Source of the DNA: Nocardioides glacieisoli
Lineage (GTDB): Bacteria; Actinomycetota; Actinomycetes; Propionibacteriales; Nocardioidaceae
Reading direction: 5' to 3'
Assembly: GCF_004137245.1 (NCBI RefSeq)
Contig: NZ_SDWS01000006.1
Coordinates: 62,001-126,000 of the forward strand
Length of the DNA stretch: 64,000 nucleotides
Shown: positions 25,903-33,981 of the stretch, piece after piece
Layout of the letters: the number at the start of each line of letters is the position of its first letter
How positions within the stretch are numbered: the stretch's first letter is position 1
Notes under the pieces: generated by a model
Databases searched by the model: none
The model's input: the letters and a program-made list of their open reading frames with translations, nothing else
What the model was told of the DNA's origin: nothing
Position numbers and translations under genes: made by a program

Positions 25903-28386
25903 TCAGACGACGATGTTGACCAGCTTGGGCGCGCGGACGATCACCTTGCGCACCTGCGCTCCGTCGATCGCCCGCTGCACGCCCTCGTCGGCCAGCGCGG
26001 CGGCCTCCAGGTCGGCGTCGGACACGTCCGGCGAGACCTCCAGGCGCGCGCGCACCTTGCCCTTGACCTGCACGACGGCGGTGACGGTCTCCTCGACCAG
26101 CAGCGCCTCGTCGACCTCGGGCCACCCGATGCGGGAGACCGTGGGCTCGTGTCCCAACCGCTCCCACATCTCCTCCGCCGTGTAGGGCGCGACCAGCGAC
26201 AGCAGGATCGTGACGGCCTCGGCCGCCTCACGCACCGCCGGGTCGGCGGGGCCGACGCCGGAGTCGATGGCCTTGCGGGTCGCGTTGACCAGCTCCATCA
26301 CCCTGGCGACCATCACGTTGAAGCGGTAGACCTCGACCAGCTCGGCCGCGTCGTGCACCGTGCGCGCGGTCGTACGCCGCAGCGCCTCGTCACCGGTCGT
26401 CACGTCGACGCCCGGGGCGGAGGTGACGTCGCCCGACAGCCGCCAGGCCCGCTGCAGGAAGCGCAGCGACCCCTCCGGCGACATGTTGGCCCAGTCGATG
26501 TCGTCCTCGGGCGGGCCGGCGAAGACCAGGGTCAGCCGCACGGCGTCCACGCCGAAGGCGGACAGCTGCTCGCCCAGGTTGACGCCGTTGCCCAGCGACT
26601 TGCTCATCTTCTTGCCCTGGTTGATCACGAAGCCCTGGTTCAGCTGAGCCGACCACGGCTCGCGGAAGTCCACCAGGCCCATGTCGTTGAGCACCTTGGT
26701 GAAGAACCGGCCGTACAGCAGGTGCAGCACGGCGTGCTCGACGCCGCCGACGTACAGCTGCGAGGGCATCCACGCGTTGACCAGGTCGCTGTCGAACGGG
26801 CGCTCGGCCTCGTGCGGCGAGCAGTAGCGGAACATGTACCAGGACGAGTCGACGAAGGTGTCCATGGTGTCGGTGTCGCGCGTGGCCGGGCCGCCGCACG
26901 TCGGGCACTCCACGTTGACCCAGTCGGTCGCGCCACCCAGCGGCGAGGTGCCCTTGGGCTTCAGGTCGCTGCCCTTCAGCATCGGCAGCGTCACCGGCAG
27001 CTGGTCCTCCGGCACCGGCACCTCGCCGTCGACCGGGCAGTGGATGATCGGGATCGGCGCGCCCCAGTAGCGCTGGCGGCTCAGCAACCAGTCGCGCAGC
27101 CGGAAGTTCACCGTGCCACGGCCCACGCCCTGGCCCTCCAGGAAGGCGATCGTCGTCGACTTCGCCTCGGCGACGCCCATCCCGGACAGGTCGATCTCGT
27201 CGTTGGCGGAGTTGATCGCGGGGCCGTCGCCGGTGAAGGCGTCGCCGTCGAAGTCCTCCGGCGGCTGCACGGTGCGGATCACCGGCAGGTCGAAGACCTG
27301 CGCGAAGTCCCAGTCGCGCTGGTCCTGCCCCGGCACGGCCATGATCGCGCCGGTGCCGTAGTCGGCCAGCACGTAGTCGGCGGCGTACACCGGGATCTGC
27401 GTGCCGGTCAGCGGGTTGGTGGCGTGCACGCCCAGGAAGACGCCGGTCTTGGGCCGGTCGGTCGCCTGCCGCTCGATCTCGCTGCTCCTGCGCACCTCCT
27501 CGCGGTAGCCCTCGAACGCCTCGCGCTGCTCGTCGGTGACCAGGTCGGCGGCCAGCGCGGCATCGGCCGCGACGACCATGAAGGTCGCGCCGAACAGCGT
27601 GTCAGGGCGCGTCGTGTAGACGGTGATCGGCTCGTCACGGCCCTCGATGACGAAGTCGACGTGGGCGCCCTCGGAGCGACCGATCCAGTTGCGCTGGGCG
27701 GTGACGACGCGGTCGGGCCAGGTCTTCTCCAGCTCGTCCAGGTCGTCCAGCAGCTCCTGGGCGTAGTCGGTGATCTTGAAGTACCACTGGGTCAGGTTCT
27801 TCTTGGTCACCTCGGCCCCGCACCGCTCGCAGGCGCCGTTGACGACCTGCTCGTTGGCCAGCACCGTCTGGTCCTGCGGGCACCAGTTGACCGGGCTGTT
27901 CTTGCGATAGGCCAGGCCCCGCTTGAAGAACTCCAGGAACAGCCACTGCGTCCAGCGGTAGTACTCCGGGTCGCTGGTGTTGAACGTGCGCGACCAGTCG
28001 AACGAGGCGGCGTACTTGCGGCACGACTCGATCGACTTCGCGATGTTGGCTCGCGTGTAGGTGTCGGGGTGCTCGTCGTTGCGGATCGCCGCGTTCTCCG
28101 CGGGCAGGCCGAAGGAGTCGAAGCCCATCGGGTTCAGCACCTCGTAGCCGCGCTGCCACCAGTAGCGCGCCACCACGTCGTGCAGCGCGAACACCTCGGC
28201 GTGGCCCATGTGCAGGTCGCCGCTCGGGTAGGGGAACATCGTCAGTGCGTAGCGCTTCTCGCGCGGGCTCGCGTCGTCGGCGCGGAACTGGTCGAGCTCC
28301 TCCCAGACCCGCTGCCACTTCGTCTCGGTGGCGGCGATGTCGTACGTCGCGCGCTCTCCGTCGTGGGCTGCTGCGTCCTGGCTCAT
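25903..28386 (-). CDS. leuS: Leucyl-tRNA synthetase
   Basis: The 827-residue class I synthetase charges tRNA-Leu. HMGH (59-62, in [15 protein letters not shown]) is the HIGH motif, [10 protein letters not shown] is the KMSKS loop, and between them lies the CP1 editing domain ([16 protein letters not shown], with its threonine-rich editing loop). A four-cysteine zinc module (CPTCGG) is present. ATG 28386 is chosen by family length; the open frame continues upstream through the leader without a stop. The leader holds a candidate leucine leader peptide and an intrinsic terminator, which suggests control by attenuation. Confidence 0.97.
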   Translation of the reverse strand: MSQDAAAHDGERATYDIAATETKWQRVWEELDQFRADDASPREKRYALTMFPYPSGDLHMGHAEVFALHDVVARYWWQRGYEVLNPMGFDSFGLPAENAAIRNDEHPDTYTRANIAKSIESCRKYAASFDWSRTFNTSDPEYYRWTQWLFLEFFKRGLAYRKNSPVNWCPQDQTVLANEQVVNGACERCGAEVTKKNLTQWYFKITDYAQELLDDLDELEKTWPDRVVTAQRNWIGRSEGAHVDFVIEGRDEPITVYTTRPDTLFGATFMVVAADAALAADLVTDEQREAFEGYREEVRRSSEIERQATDRPKTGVFLGVHATNPLTGTQIPVYAADYVLADYGTGAIMAVPGQDQRDWDFAQVFDLPVIRTVQPPEDFDGDAFTGDGPAINSANDEIDLSGMGVAEAKSTTIAFLEGQGVGRGTVNFRLRDWLLSRQRYWGAPIPIIHCPVDGEVPVPEDQLPVTLPMLKGSDLKPKGTSPLGGATDWVNVECPTCGGPATRDTDTMDTFVDSSWYMFRYCSPHEAERPFDSDLVNAWMPSQLYVGGVEHAVLHLLYGRFFTKVLNDMGLVDFREPWSAQLNQGFVINQGKKMSKSLGNGVNLGEQLSAFGVDAVRLTLVFAGPPEDDIDWANMSPEGSLRFLQRAWRLSGDVTSAPGVDVTTGDEALRRTTARTVHDAAELVEVYRFNVMVARVMELVNATRKAIDSGVGPADPAVREAAEAVTILLSLVAPYTAEEMWERLGHEPTVSRIGWPEVDEALLVEETVTAVVQVKGKVRARLEVSPDVSDADLEAAALADEGVQRAIDGAQVRKVIVRAPKLVNIVV

Positions 28387-28424
28387 GATTCTGTCCTCGG
28401 TGCTGGGTGTGCGGTTCGGGCATG

Positions 28425-28448
28425 AAAAAACCCCTCGCATGGAGGGGT
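28425..28448 (-). terminator. Intrinsic terminator inside the leuS leader (attenuator)
   Basis: On the minus strand CCCCTC-CATGC-GAGGGG forms a 6-bp GC stem, extended by one A-U pair, followed by six Us. The neighbouring gene upstream runs the other way, so the only transcript that can reach this site is leuS itself. The terminator sits 39 nt before the leuS start codon and so must act as an attenuator. Confidence 0.85.
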
Positions 28449-28483
28449 GGCCGCGTGTCGGTCCTCGTGGGTGGAGGACTCGA

Positions 28484-28519
28484 TCAGCGCGGCTGACGAA
28501 GAAGGAGCTGCTTCTGCAC
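28484..28519 (-). CDS. Putative leucine leader peptide ([11 protein letters not shown]) of leuS
   Basis: A GTG at 28519 opens an 11-codon frame reading [11 protein letters not shown] and ending in TGA. Its three consecutive leucine codons are CTC CTT CTT; CTT is rare in this GC-rich DNA. The GTG lies 6 nt after TATGCT (28531-28526), the same spacing as other leaderless genes in this window, so the peptide would be read from the very 5' end of the mRNA. Just downstream GTCCTC (28479-28474) can pair with GAGGAC (28466-28461), ahead of the terminator. The stop codon falls before the first stem arm, unlike the classic trp layout, so the switching details are unclear. Confidence 0.65.
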   Translation of the reverse strand: MQKQLLLRQPR

Positions 28520-28525
28520 GGGAGC

Positions 28526-28531
28526 AGCATA
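28526..28531 (-). promoter_or_regulatory. -10 box of the leuS leader transcript
   Basis: TATGCT on the minus strand, 6 nt before the leader-peptide GTG. At 17-nt spacing the -35 position holds only CGAGCA, a weak match. A divergent box GATACT for the opposite gene lies at 28544-28549. Confidence 0.5.
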
Positions 28532-28555
28532 ACGCCTTTCGTCGATACTGCTCGG

Positions 28556-29326
28556 ATGGCCGCTGACCTGACCAGGTACGACGACGTCCTCGCCCTCCTC
28601 ACCGCGCTCCCCCGGCGGGTGCCGGCGCTGCAGGTGGTGGTGGTGAACGGGTCCGCGGTCACCGGCGGCTGGGACGACCACTCCGACCTCGACGTCGAGG
28701 CCTGGTGCAGCGGCGACGCCGCGACGACGTACGCCGCCGTGCTGGCGCTGCTGCGCGACGAGCTCCCGGTCGACAGCGTCTGGGAGCTGCCGGAGGCCAC
28801 GTGGCCCGAGGGGCGGCAGTGCTTCGTCCACCTCCAGCCCGACGCCGCCGACCTCGGCCGGCCCACCCGGCTGCTCGACCTCGTCATCCTGACGACGCCC
28901 GAGCGGCTGACGATGGACACCCGCCGGCACGGCACACCGATCGTGCTGCACGACCCGGACGGTCTGCTCCACCTCGAGGACGACGACGAGCGCGAGATGG
29001 AGGCGGGGCGCCGACTGGCCGTCGAGCAGACCGCAGCCCGCCGGCAGACGGCCGCGTGGCTGGTCGAGCGGGCGATCGCCCGCGACGACCTCGCCGAGGC
29101 GACGCTCCTCCACCTGCGTTTCGCCGTGGAGCCACTGGTGAGGCTGCTGCGGATCAAGCACTGCCCGGCCCGCTGGGACTTCGGGCTGCGCTACCTGCGC
29201 ACCGACCTGCCCGACGGGTTCGCGGAGCGGGTGGAAGCAGTGCTGCCCGGGCCGGACCTGGCGGTCCGGTCCCGGACAGCGTTCGCCTGGCAGGACGAGG
29301 TGCTGGCTCAGCTCACTTCACGCTGA
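28556..29326 (+). CDS. Nucleotidyltransferase-fold protein
   Basis: The 256 residues open with the polymerase-beta-type nucleotidyltransferase motif GS-x9-DxD ([20 protein letters not shown], Gly32-Ser33, Asp44 and Asp46). A helical C-terminal half follows, like the aminoglycoside adenylyltransferase or kanamycin nucleotidyltransferase groups. A third acidic residue may lie in RLLDLVIL. The reaction would be nucleotidyl transfer to an unknown acceptor. ATG 28556 is 6 nt after GATACT and is preferred to the open frame extending back to 28328, which overlaps leuS. Divergent from leuS. Confidence 0.75.
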   Translation: MAADLTRYDDVLALLTALPRRVPALQVVVVNGSAVTGGWDDHSDLDVEAWCSGDAATTYAAVLALLRDELPVDSVWELPEATWPEGRQCFVHLQPDAADLGRPTRLLDLVILTTPERLTMDTRRHGTPIVLHDPDGLLHLEDDDEREMEAGRRLAVEQTAARRQTAAWLVERAIARDDLAEATLLHLRFAVEPLVRLLRIKHCPARWDFGLRYLRTDLPDGFAERVEAVLPGPDLAVRSRTAFAWQDEVLAQLTSR

Positions 29327-29327
29327 G

Positions 29328-29822
29328 TCACTTCACGAACTGAGGCGTGAAGGGCGGGTTCCACCACTCGCCGTTGTAGGCCTTGATCGCGCCGACGACG
29401 TGCAGGATCCCGGCCACGACGAAGGCCGCCACGAGGGCCGGCACCATCACGATCAGGCCGAGGCCGAGGGTGAGCAGCGCGATCGGGATCGTCAGGATGC
29501 CGAGCACGACCAGCCAGATGAACATCGTGATCTGGATGTTGAGCGAGTTGGCCGCGTGCGCCCGGACGAACGGTCCGCGGTCCTTGTGGACCACGTAGAC
29601 CGCGACCGAGGCGAGGAAGCCGAGGAACCCGGCCGAGCAGATCATCGCGACGACGGCGCCGGCGTGGCTGACCGCTCCCCAGGTGCGCTCGTCCTCGGCG
29701 GACATCGTCGACGGCTGCGCCGGGTAGGCCTGCGTGGGGTGCGGCTGCGTCCCGTAGCCGGGCTGCTCGTACGCCTGGGTCGGGTCCGCGCCCTGCGGGT
29801 GCTGCGGGTACTGGTCGGACAT
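29328..29822 (-). CDS. DUF4870 membrane protein
   Basis: The 164 residues have a Pro/Gln/Tyr-rich disordered N-terminus (PQHPQGADPTQAYEQPGYG and further) of about 60 residues, then three to four membrane helices with RTWGAVSHAGAVVAMI, VHKDRGPFVRAHAANSLNIQIT and LHVVGAIKAYNGEWWNPPF, the DUF4870 pattern. The role is unknown. ATG 29822 follows GAGGAGTGAGT; the frame upstream is not conserved. It converges with the nucleotidyltransferase gene, with only 1 base between the two stops. Confidence 0.85.
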   Translation of the reverse strand: MSDQYPQHPQGADPTQAYEQPGYGTQPHPTQAYPAQPSTMSAEDERTWGAVSHAGAVVAMICSAGFLGFLASVAVYVVHKDRGPFVRAHAANSLNIQITMFIWLVVLGILTIPIALLTLGLGLIVMVPALVAAFVVAGILHVVGAIKAYNGEWWNPPFTPQFVK

Positions 29823-29984
29823 CTCACTCACTCCTCGGTGGGCACTGTTCTCGGGCCCGGGCCCTGTCGATGACACCTACTCAAGCACGCCGCGCGCGCC
29901 CGATCATCCCGTTCCGGGGTCGAGTCAGGGTCGGGTCAGGGACCGTTCCGGGGCGGTGCCGGGCGGACCTCTCCCCCGCCCTCC

Positions 29985-30053
29985 CGGGGTAGTCCAGTGG
30001 GCAATGGCTGTCTGGAAGCGCTCCCAACAACCAATTCCCACTGGACTACCCCG
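29985..30053. repeat. 69-nt near-perfect palindrome in a 311-bp gene-free region
   Basis: CGGGGTAGTCCAGTGGG (29985-30001) is the exact reverse complement of 30037-30053. The 35-nt interior also pairs in large part (TGGCTGT against ACAACCA and so on), centred near AGCGCT. The gene-free stretch 29823-30133 holds this, TTGACA at 30078-30083 followed by TAGGCA, and nothing else seen. It could be an operator or a mobile palindromic element. It lies 80 bp before an ArsR-type regulator. Confidence 0.8.
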
Positions 30054-30133
30054 ACAGCCGACTGCCCAATAAGTGTTTGACAGTTGCGGAGATGCTAGGC
30101 ACACTCACTCCCCAAGAACTCTTGGAGGGTGAG

Positions 30134-30706
30134 ATGGCGGACGACACGAGCGACCCGGGCGACGTGGCCCGGCTGCGGGCGACCGCCCACCCGGTGCGAC
30201 TGCGGATCATGTCGCTGCTGACCGCGGAAGCGATGAGCGCGGCGGAGGTGGCCCGCTCGCTGGGCATCACGCACGCCAACGCGTCGTACCACCTGCGCCA
30301 GCTGCACGACATCGGCGAGCTGGTCGTGGAGAGCGAGGAGAAGATCCGAGGCGGCGTGGCCAAGCGCTACCGGTACGACGCCACCCGCGAGGTGGCCGAC
30401 CGCTCCCATGCCATCGACGACCGGATCGCCTACGCCCGGGCCAACGCCGTGGAGGTCGAGCGACGGCTGCGCGACGCCGCGCGGGGTTCGGGCTCGTCCA
30501 GCGACCTCGAGGCCTGGGTGCCGGTCGAGGCGTGGCACCGCGCGCTCGACCTGCTCCACGAGGCCTCGCACCTCCTCCACGCCGCCGCCCTCCCTGCCGG
30601 CACGCCCGACACGGTGCACATCAGCGCCACCACCAACGCCTTCACGATGGAGGGCGGGCTCACCGGCGACGCCGCCCGCTGGATCCCCGCGGAGGTGGCG
30701 CGATGA
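30134..30706 (+). CDS. ArsR-type winged-helix transcriptional regulator
   Basis: The 190 residues have an N-terminal winged helix: LRATAHPVRLRIMSLLTAEA, then MSAAEVARSLGITHANASYHLRQLHDIGEL and the beta-wing EEKIRGGVAKRYRY. There are no ArsR/SmtB metal-binding cysteines, so the signal is not likely arsenic or zinc. The C-terminal ~110 residues are helical and could sense a ligand. ATG 30134 follows GGAGGG and is preferred over the GTG at 30077. The stop overlaps the start of an MFS transporter gene (ATGA), so it probably controls that efflux operon, perhaps through the palindrome upstream. Confidence 0.88.
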   Translation: MADDTSDPGDVARLRATAHPVRLRIMSLLTAEAMSAAEVARSLGITHANASYHLRQLHDIGELVVESEEKIRGGVAKRYRYDATREVADRSHAIDDRIAYARANAVEVERRLRDAARGSGSSSDLEAWVPVEAWHRALDLLHEASHLLHAAALPAGTPDTVHISATTNAFTMEGGLTGDAARWIPAEVAR

Positions 30707-31947
30707 GCCGCAGCACCTCCCTCGCCCCGCTCGGCGAGCGCAACTTCGCGTGGTACTTCTCCTCGCGCCTGGTCAACACCCTCGGCGTGATGATGGCGAA
30801 CATCGCGCTGACCTTCGCCGTGCTCGACATCGATGGCCGCGCGATCGCGATCGGCTACGTGCTCGCCGCGCACACGATCCCGATGATCCTGCTGCTGCTC
30901 TGGGGCGGGGTGCTCGCCGACCGGTTCCCGCGCGCCCTCGTGCTGCAGGTCTCCAACGTCGCGTCCGCCCTGTCCCAGGGCGTCATCGCCTACCTCGTGC
31001 TCTCCGGGCGGGCCGAGCTCTGGATGATCGTCGTGCTGACCGCCTTCCACGGGGCGGTGTCGGCGGCGTCGATGCCTGCGATGGCCGGGATGGTCCCCCA
31101 GCTCGTGCCGCGCGAGTCGCTCCAGCAGGCCAACGCGCTGCTGTCGCTGACCCGCAACGGCCTCATGGTGCTGGGCCCCTCCCTCGGCGCCTTCCTCGTC
31201 GTGACGGTGGGACCGGGCTGGGCCCTGGCGGTCGACGCCCTCACCTGGGCGCTCGCCGCGCTCCTCCTGCTCCCGATGCAGATCCCGCCGCGCGCCCCGC
31301 GGGCAGAGGCGACCTCGACCTGGGTGGACCTCCGCGAGGGCTGGACGTTCTTCCGCAGCGTCACCTGGCTCTGGGCGGTGGTGCTGGGCTTCAGCGCGCT
31401 CAACATGATCCACAACGGTGCCCTCTTCACCCTCGGCCCCGTGGTCGCGGAGGACACGATCGGCCGCCAGGCGTGGGGGTTCGTGCTCTCCGCCGAGGCC
31501 GCCGGACTTCTGCTGATGGCAGTCATCCTGCTGCGCTTCCGGCTCGAGCGTCCCCTGTTGTGGGGCATGGCTGCGATCGCCCTCAACGCGCTGCCGATGC
31601 TGATGCTCGGCATCGACCCCGTCGTCGTGGCACTCGTCGCCGCCGCCTTCATCGGCGGGATGGGCATCGAGGTCTTCTCCCTCGGGTGGAACCTCGCGAT
31701 GCAGGAGAACGTGGACGACGACATGCTCAGCCGGGCATCGTCCTACGACATGCTCGGCTCGTTCATCGCGATGCCGGTCGGCCAGCTCGCGTGGGGACCG
31801 CTCGGCCTCGCCTTCGGCAACGAGCGCGTGCTCGTCGCGTCCGGAGTGGCGTACGTCGTCATCTGCGGGCTCGTGCTCTGCTCCCGCTCGGTCCGCACCC
31901 TGCCGCGCGCCCCGGTCGAGCCAGCCGCGGCTACTGTCTCGCCATGA
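30703..31947 (+). CDS. MFS transporter (probable efflux)
   Basis: The 414 residues have 12 predicted membrane helices in two halves. The loop between helices 2 and 3 reads GGVLADRFPRALVLQ, the MFS motif A-like G-x-x-x-D-R-x-x-R. ALTWALAALLLLPMQ precedes a central loop, and the second half starts at FFRSVTWLWAVVLGF. It belongs to the drug-efflux-like MFS group (MFS_3/enterobactin exporter type). Translation is coupled to the ArsR gene upstream and to the SDR gene downstream, both by 4-nt ATGA overlaps. The substrate is unknown. Confidence 0.88.
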   Translation: MSRSTSLAPLGERNFAWYFSSRLVNTLGVMMANIALTFAVLDIDGRAIAIGYVLAAHTIPMILLLLWGGVLADRFPRALVLQVSNVASALSQGVIAYLVLSGRAELWMIVVLTAFHGAVSAASMPAMAGMVPQLVPRESLQQANALLSLTRNGLMVLGPSLGAFLVVTVGPGWALAVDALTWALAALLLLPMQIPPRAPRAEATSTWVDLREGWTFFRSVTWLWAVVLGFSALNMIHNGALFTLGPVVAEDTIGRQAWGFVLSAEAAGLLLMAVILLRFRLERPLLWGMAAIALNALPMLMLGIDPVVVALVAAAFIGGMGIEVFSLGWNLAMQENVDDDMLSRASSYDMLGSFIAMPVGQLAWGPLGLAFGNERVLVASGVAYVVICGLVLCSRSVRTLPRAPVEPAAATVSP

Positions 31948-32705
31948 CCCTCATGGACCTCTTCCGACTCGACGACAAGGTCGTCATCGTCACCGGCGCC
32001 TCGAGCGGGCTGGGCGTCGCGTTCGCCCACGCGTTCGCCGAGGCCGGCGCCGACGTGGTGCTCGGCGCCCGCCGGGTCGAGAAGCTGGAGCAGGTGGCCG
32101 AGTCCGTCCGCTCCACCGGCCGGCGGGTGCACACGGTCGCCACCGACGTGGCCGACCCCGAGCAGTGCCAGCGGCTGGTCGACGAGGCGATGGCGACCTT
32201 CGGCCGGGTCGACGTGCTCGTCAACAACGCCGGCATCGGCACCGCCGTCCCGGCCACGCGCGAGACGCCCGAGCAGTTCCGCGGCGTCATCGACGTCAAC
32301 CTCAACGGCTGCTACTGGATGGCCCAGGCGTGCGGCCGGGTGATGGAGCCCGGGTCGAGCATCGTCAACATCTCCTCGATCCTCGGCATCACGACCGGCG
32401 GCCTGCCGCAGGCGGCGTACAGCGCCTCCAAGGCCGGGCTCGGCGGCCTCACCCGCGACCTCGCGCAGCAGTGGACGGGCCGCAAGGGCATCCGCGTCAA
32501 CGCGCTGGCACCGGGGTTCTTCGAGTCGGAGATGACCGACAGCTATCCCGAGGGCTACCTCGACCTCGCGATGATGCGCGTGCCCGCCGGCCGCAAGGGC
32601 AACCCGCGCGAGCTCGCCGCGACCGCCGTCTGGCTGGCCTCGGACGCCGGTGGCTACGTCACCGGGCAGATGATCCCGGTCGACGGCGGCCTCACCATCG
32701 CCTGA
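31944..32705 (+). CDS. Short-chain dehydrogenase/reductase (SDR)
   Basis: The 253-residue classical SDR has the cofactor motif TGASSGLG (17-24), NNAG (94-97), a serine in NISS (143-146) and the catalytic YxxxK (Tyr159, Lys163). DVNLNG and PVDGG near the end complete the fold. ATG overlaps the MFS stop by 4 nt, so the gene is translated with the operon. It also has its own TACTGT box 6 nt upstream (31932-31937), which may start a separate leaderless mRNA. Substrate unknown; FabG-like reductase or alcohol dehydrogenase activity is possible. Confidence 0.9.
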   Translation: MTLMDLFRLDDKVVIVTGASSGLGVAFAHAFAEAGADVVLGARRVEKLEQVAESVRSTGRRVHTVATDVADPEQCQRLVDEAMATFGRVDVLVNNAGIGTAVPATRETPEQFRGVIDVNLNGCYWMAQACGRVMEPGSSIVNISSILGITTGGLPQAAYSASKAGLGGLTRDLAQQWTGRKGIRVNALAPGFFESEMTDSYPEGYLDLAMMRVPAGRKGNPRELAATAVWLASDAGGYVTGQMIPVDGGLTIA

Positions 32706-32712
32706 CGTCGCG

Positions 32713-33972
32713 TCAGAGCCAGGCGTCCCCGGCGACGACCCCGTCCGTACGTCGTCCGGCGGCGGCCTGCTCCAGCCACTGCTCCTGCTCGCCGTCGGCG
32801 AAGCGGCCGTGCGAGGACAGGCCGTTGAAGTGCCGGACCACTGACCGGCGTCGGCCGCGCACGGCGTAGACCCCGCCGCTCAGGGCATGCACGAAGGCGT
32901 CGTCCACGAACCCGACCTGGCGCACCCGGCTCTCCGGGCGCAGGCCGACGGGCTGGCGCTCGATGACCTCGACGGGGTGACCGACCCCGATGACGACGAC
33001 GTCGCGGTCGTCCACCGGGTGCCTCCCGCGCACGACCGTCACGGGCTGCGTCCCCGGCGGGCCGTCGAGCCGGGTGGCGCTCACCACCTCGAGCGCGGGG
33101 ACGTCCGCCCAGGTGACCTCGACGTCCCTGGCGGTGCCGATCCCCGCACCGACCACGGCGCGCACCCAGGCGTCGGCACGCTCGGTCGCCGAGCCGGGGC
33201 CGTCCTCGGGGCGCAGTGAGGCAGCCGTGAACTGCCGGCGATCCGGCCACGTCAGCACACCGACGCCGTCGAGGTCGTGGTGGGTCGTCGCGCCGGACGG
33301 CGTCCGCAGCACCAGGGAGGCCGCCGGCTCGTCGGGCGTCTCCCAGCCCATCGTCCACGAGACCTTCCCGACGGGCCGGCCGACGGGAGCGACAGTGACG
33401 CGGACCCCCGCGGAGTCCTCGAAGACCCGCCGCGGCCAGAGCGGATCGGGCTCGAACCCGAGCGCGAGGAGCAGGTCGGCGACGCGCTCCGGGTCGGGCG
33501 GGACGATCGTGAAGCCCTCCACGACCGGCCCGTCGCCCGGCCCTGCCGGCATCGGCGTCGTCCACTCGATGAGGAACGGGAGCGAGCCGTCGTACGGCCC
33601 CGGGCCGACGTCGCACACGCGCCAGGCGACCTCGTCACCGTCCGGGGTGCGGCGCGATCCCGGCACCGGCTCGTCGGGCTCGAGACCAGCGGCCACGAGG
33701 GCCGTACGCGCCGCGTCGAGGTCGTCGACGGCGACCGCCCACGAGATCGGTCCGCGCGCCGAGCGAACGCGGTCCAGCCACGGGTTGGAACGATCGCTGC
33801 CGGCGGCGATCAGCTCGACGTAGGCCGGCTCCGGGCCGCGGATGAGGACGTTCTCGGTGCCGACCGGGTGCCGTCCGCCGCGCTCGGCGGGGATGCCGGC
33901 CGCGCGCCAGCGCACGGCCGCCTCGTCGAGGTCCTCGACCGCGACGACCAGGTGGTCGAACCGGGCGCCCAC
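32713..33972 (-). CDS. Glyoxalase/VOC-fold protein with extra C-terminal domain
   Basis: The 419 residues start with a VOC (vicinal-oxygen-chelate) unit: FDHLVVAVEDLDEAAVRWRAAG, then PAYVELIAAGSDRSNPWL and WAVAVDDLDAARTALVAAG, as in the glyoxalase_3 family. A second, more diverged repeat starts near FTIVPPDPERVADLLLALGFEP. The remaining ~170 residues, including VVVIGVGHPVEVIERQPV and SGGVYAVRGRRRS, do not resemble VOC folds and are not recognised. Length is well above the ~200-270 typical of this family. It lies 9 nt downstream of rocD, likely in one transcript. Substrate unknown. Confidence 0.7.
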   Translation of the reverse strand: MGARFDHLVVAVEDLDEAAVRWRAAGIPAERGGRHPVGTENVLIRGPEPAYVELIAAGSDRSNPWLDRVRSARGPISWAVAVDDLDAARTALVAAGLEPDEPVPGSRRTPDGDEVAWRVCDVGPGPYDGSLPFLIEWTTPMPAGPGDGPVVEGFTIVPPDPERVADLLLALGFEPDPLWPRRVFEDSAGVRVTVAPVGRPVGKVSWTMGWETPDEPAASLVLRTPSGATTHHDLDGVGVLTWPDRRQFTAASLRPEDGPGSATERADAWVRAVVGAGIGTARDVEVTWADVPALEVVSATRLDGPPGTQPVTVVRGRHPVDDRDVVVIGVGHPVEVIERQPVGLRPESRVRQVGFVDDAFVHALSGGVYAVRGRRRSVVRHFNGLSSHGRFADGEQEQWLEQAAAGRRTDGVVAGDAWL

Positions 33973-33981
33973 GGGCTCAGC

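Noticed and set aside
28386..28530. T-box riboswitch in the leuS leader
   Set aside because: No conserved T-box sequence (UGGNACCGCG) or specifier structure is visible; the leader is too short. Leader-peptide attenuation fits better.
28387..28530. leuS start moved up to the in-frame ATG at 28530
   Set aside because: It would translate through the terminator hairpin and add about 48 residues not typical of LeuRS.
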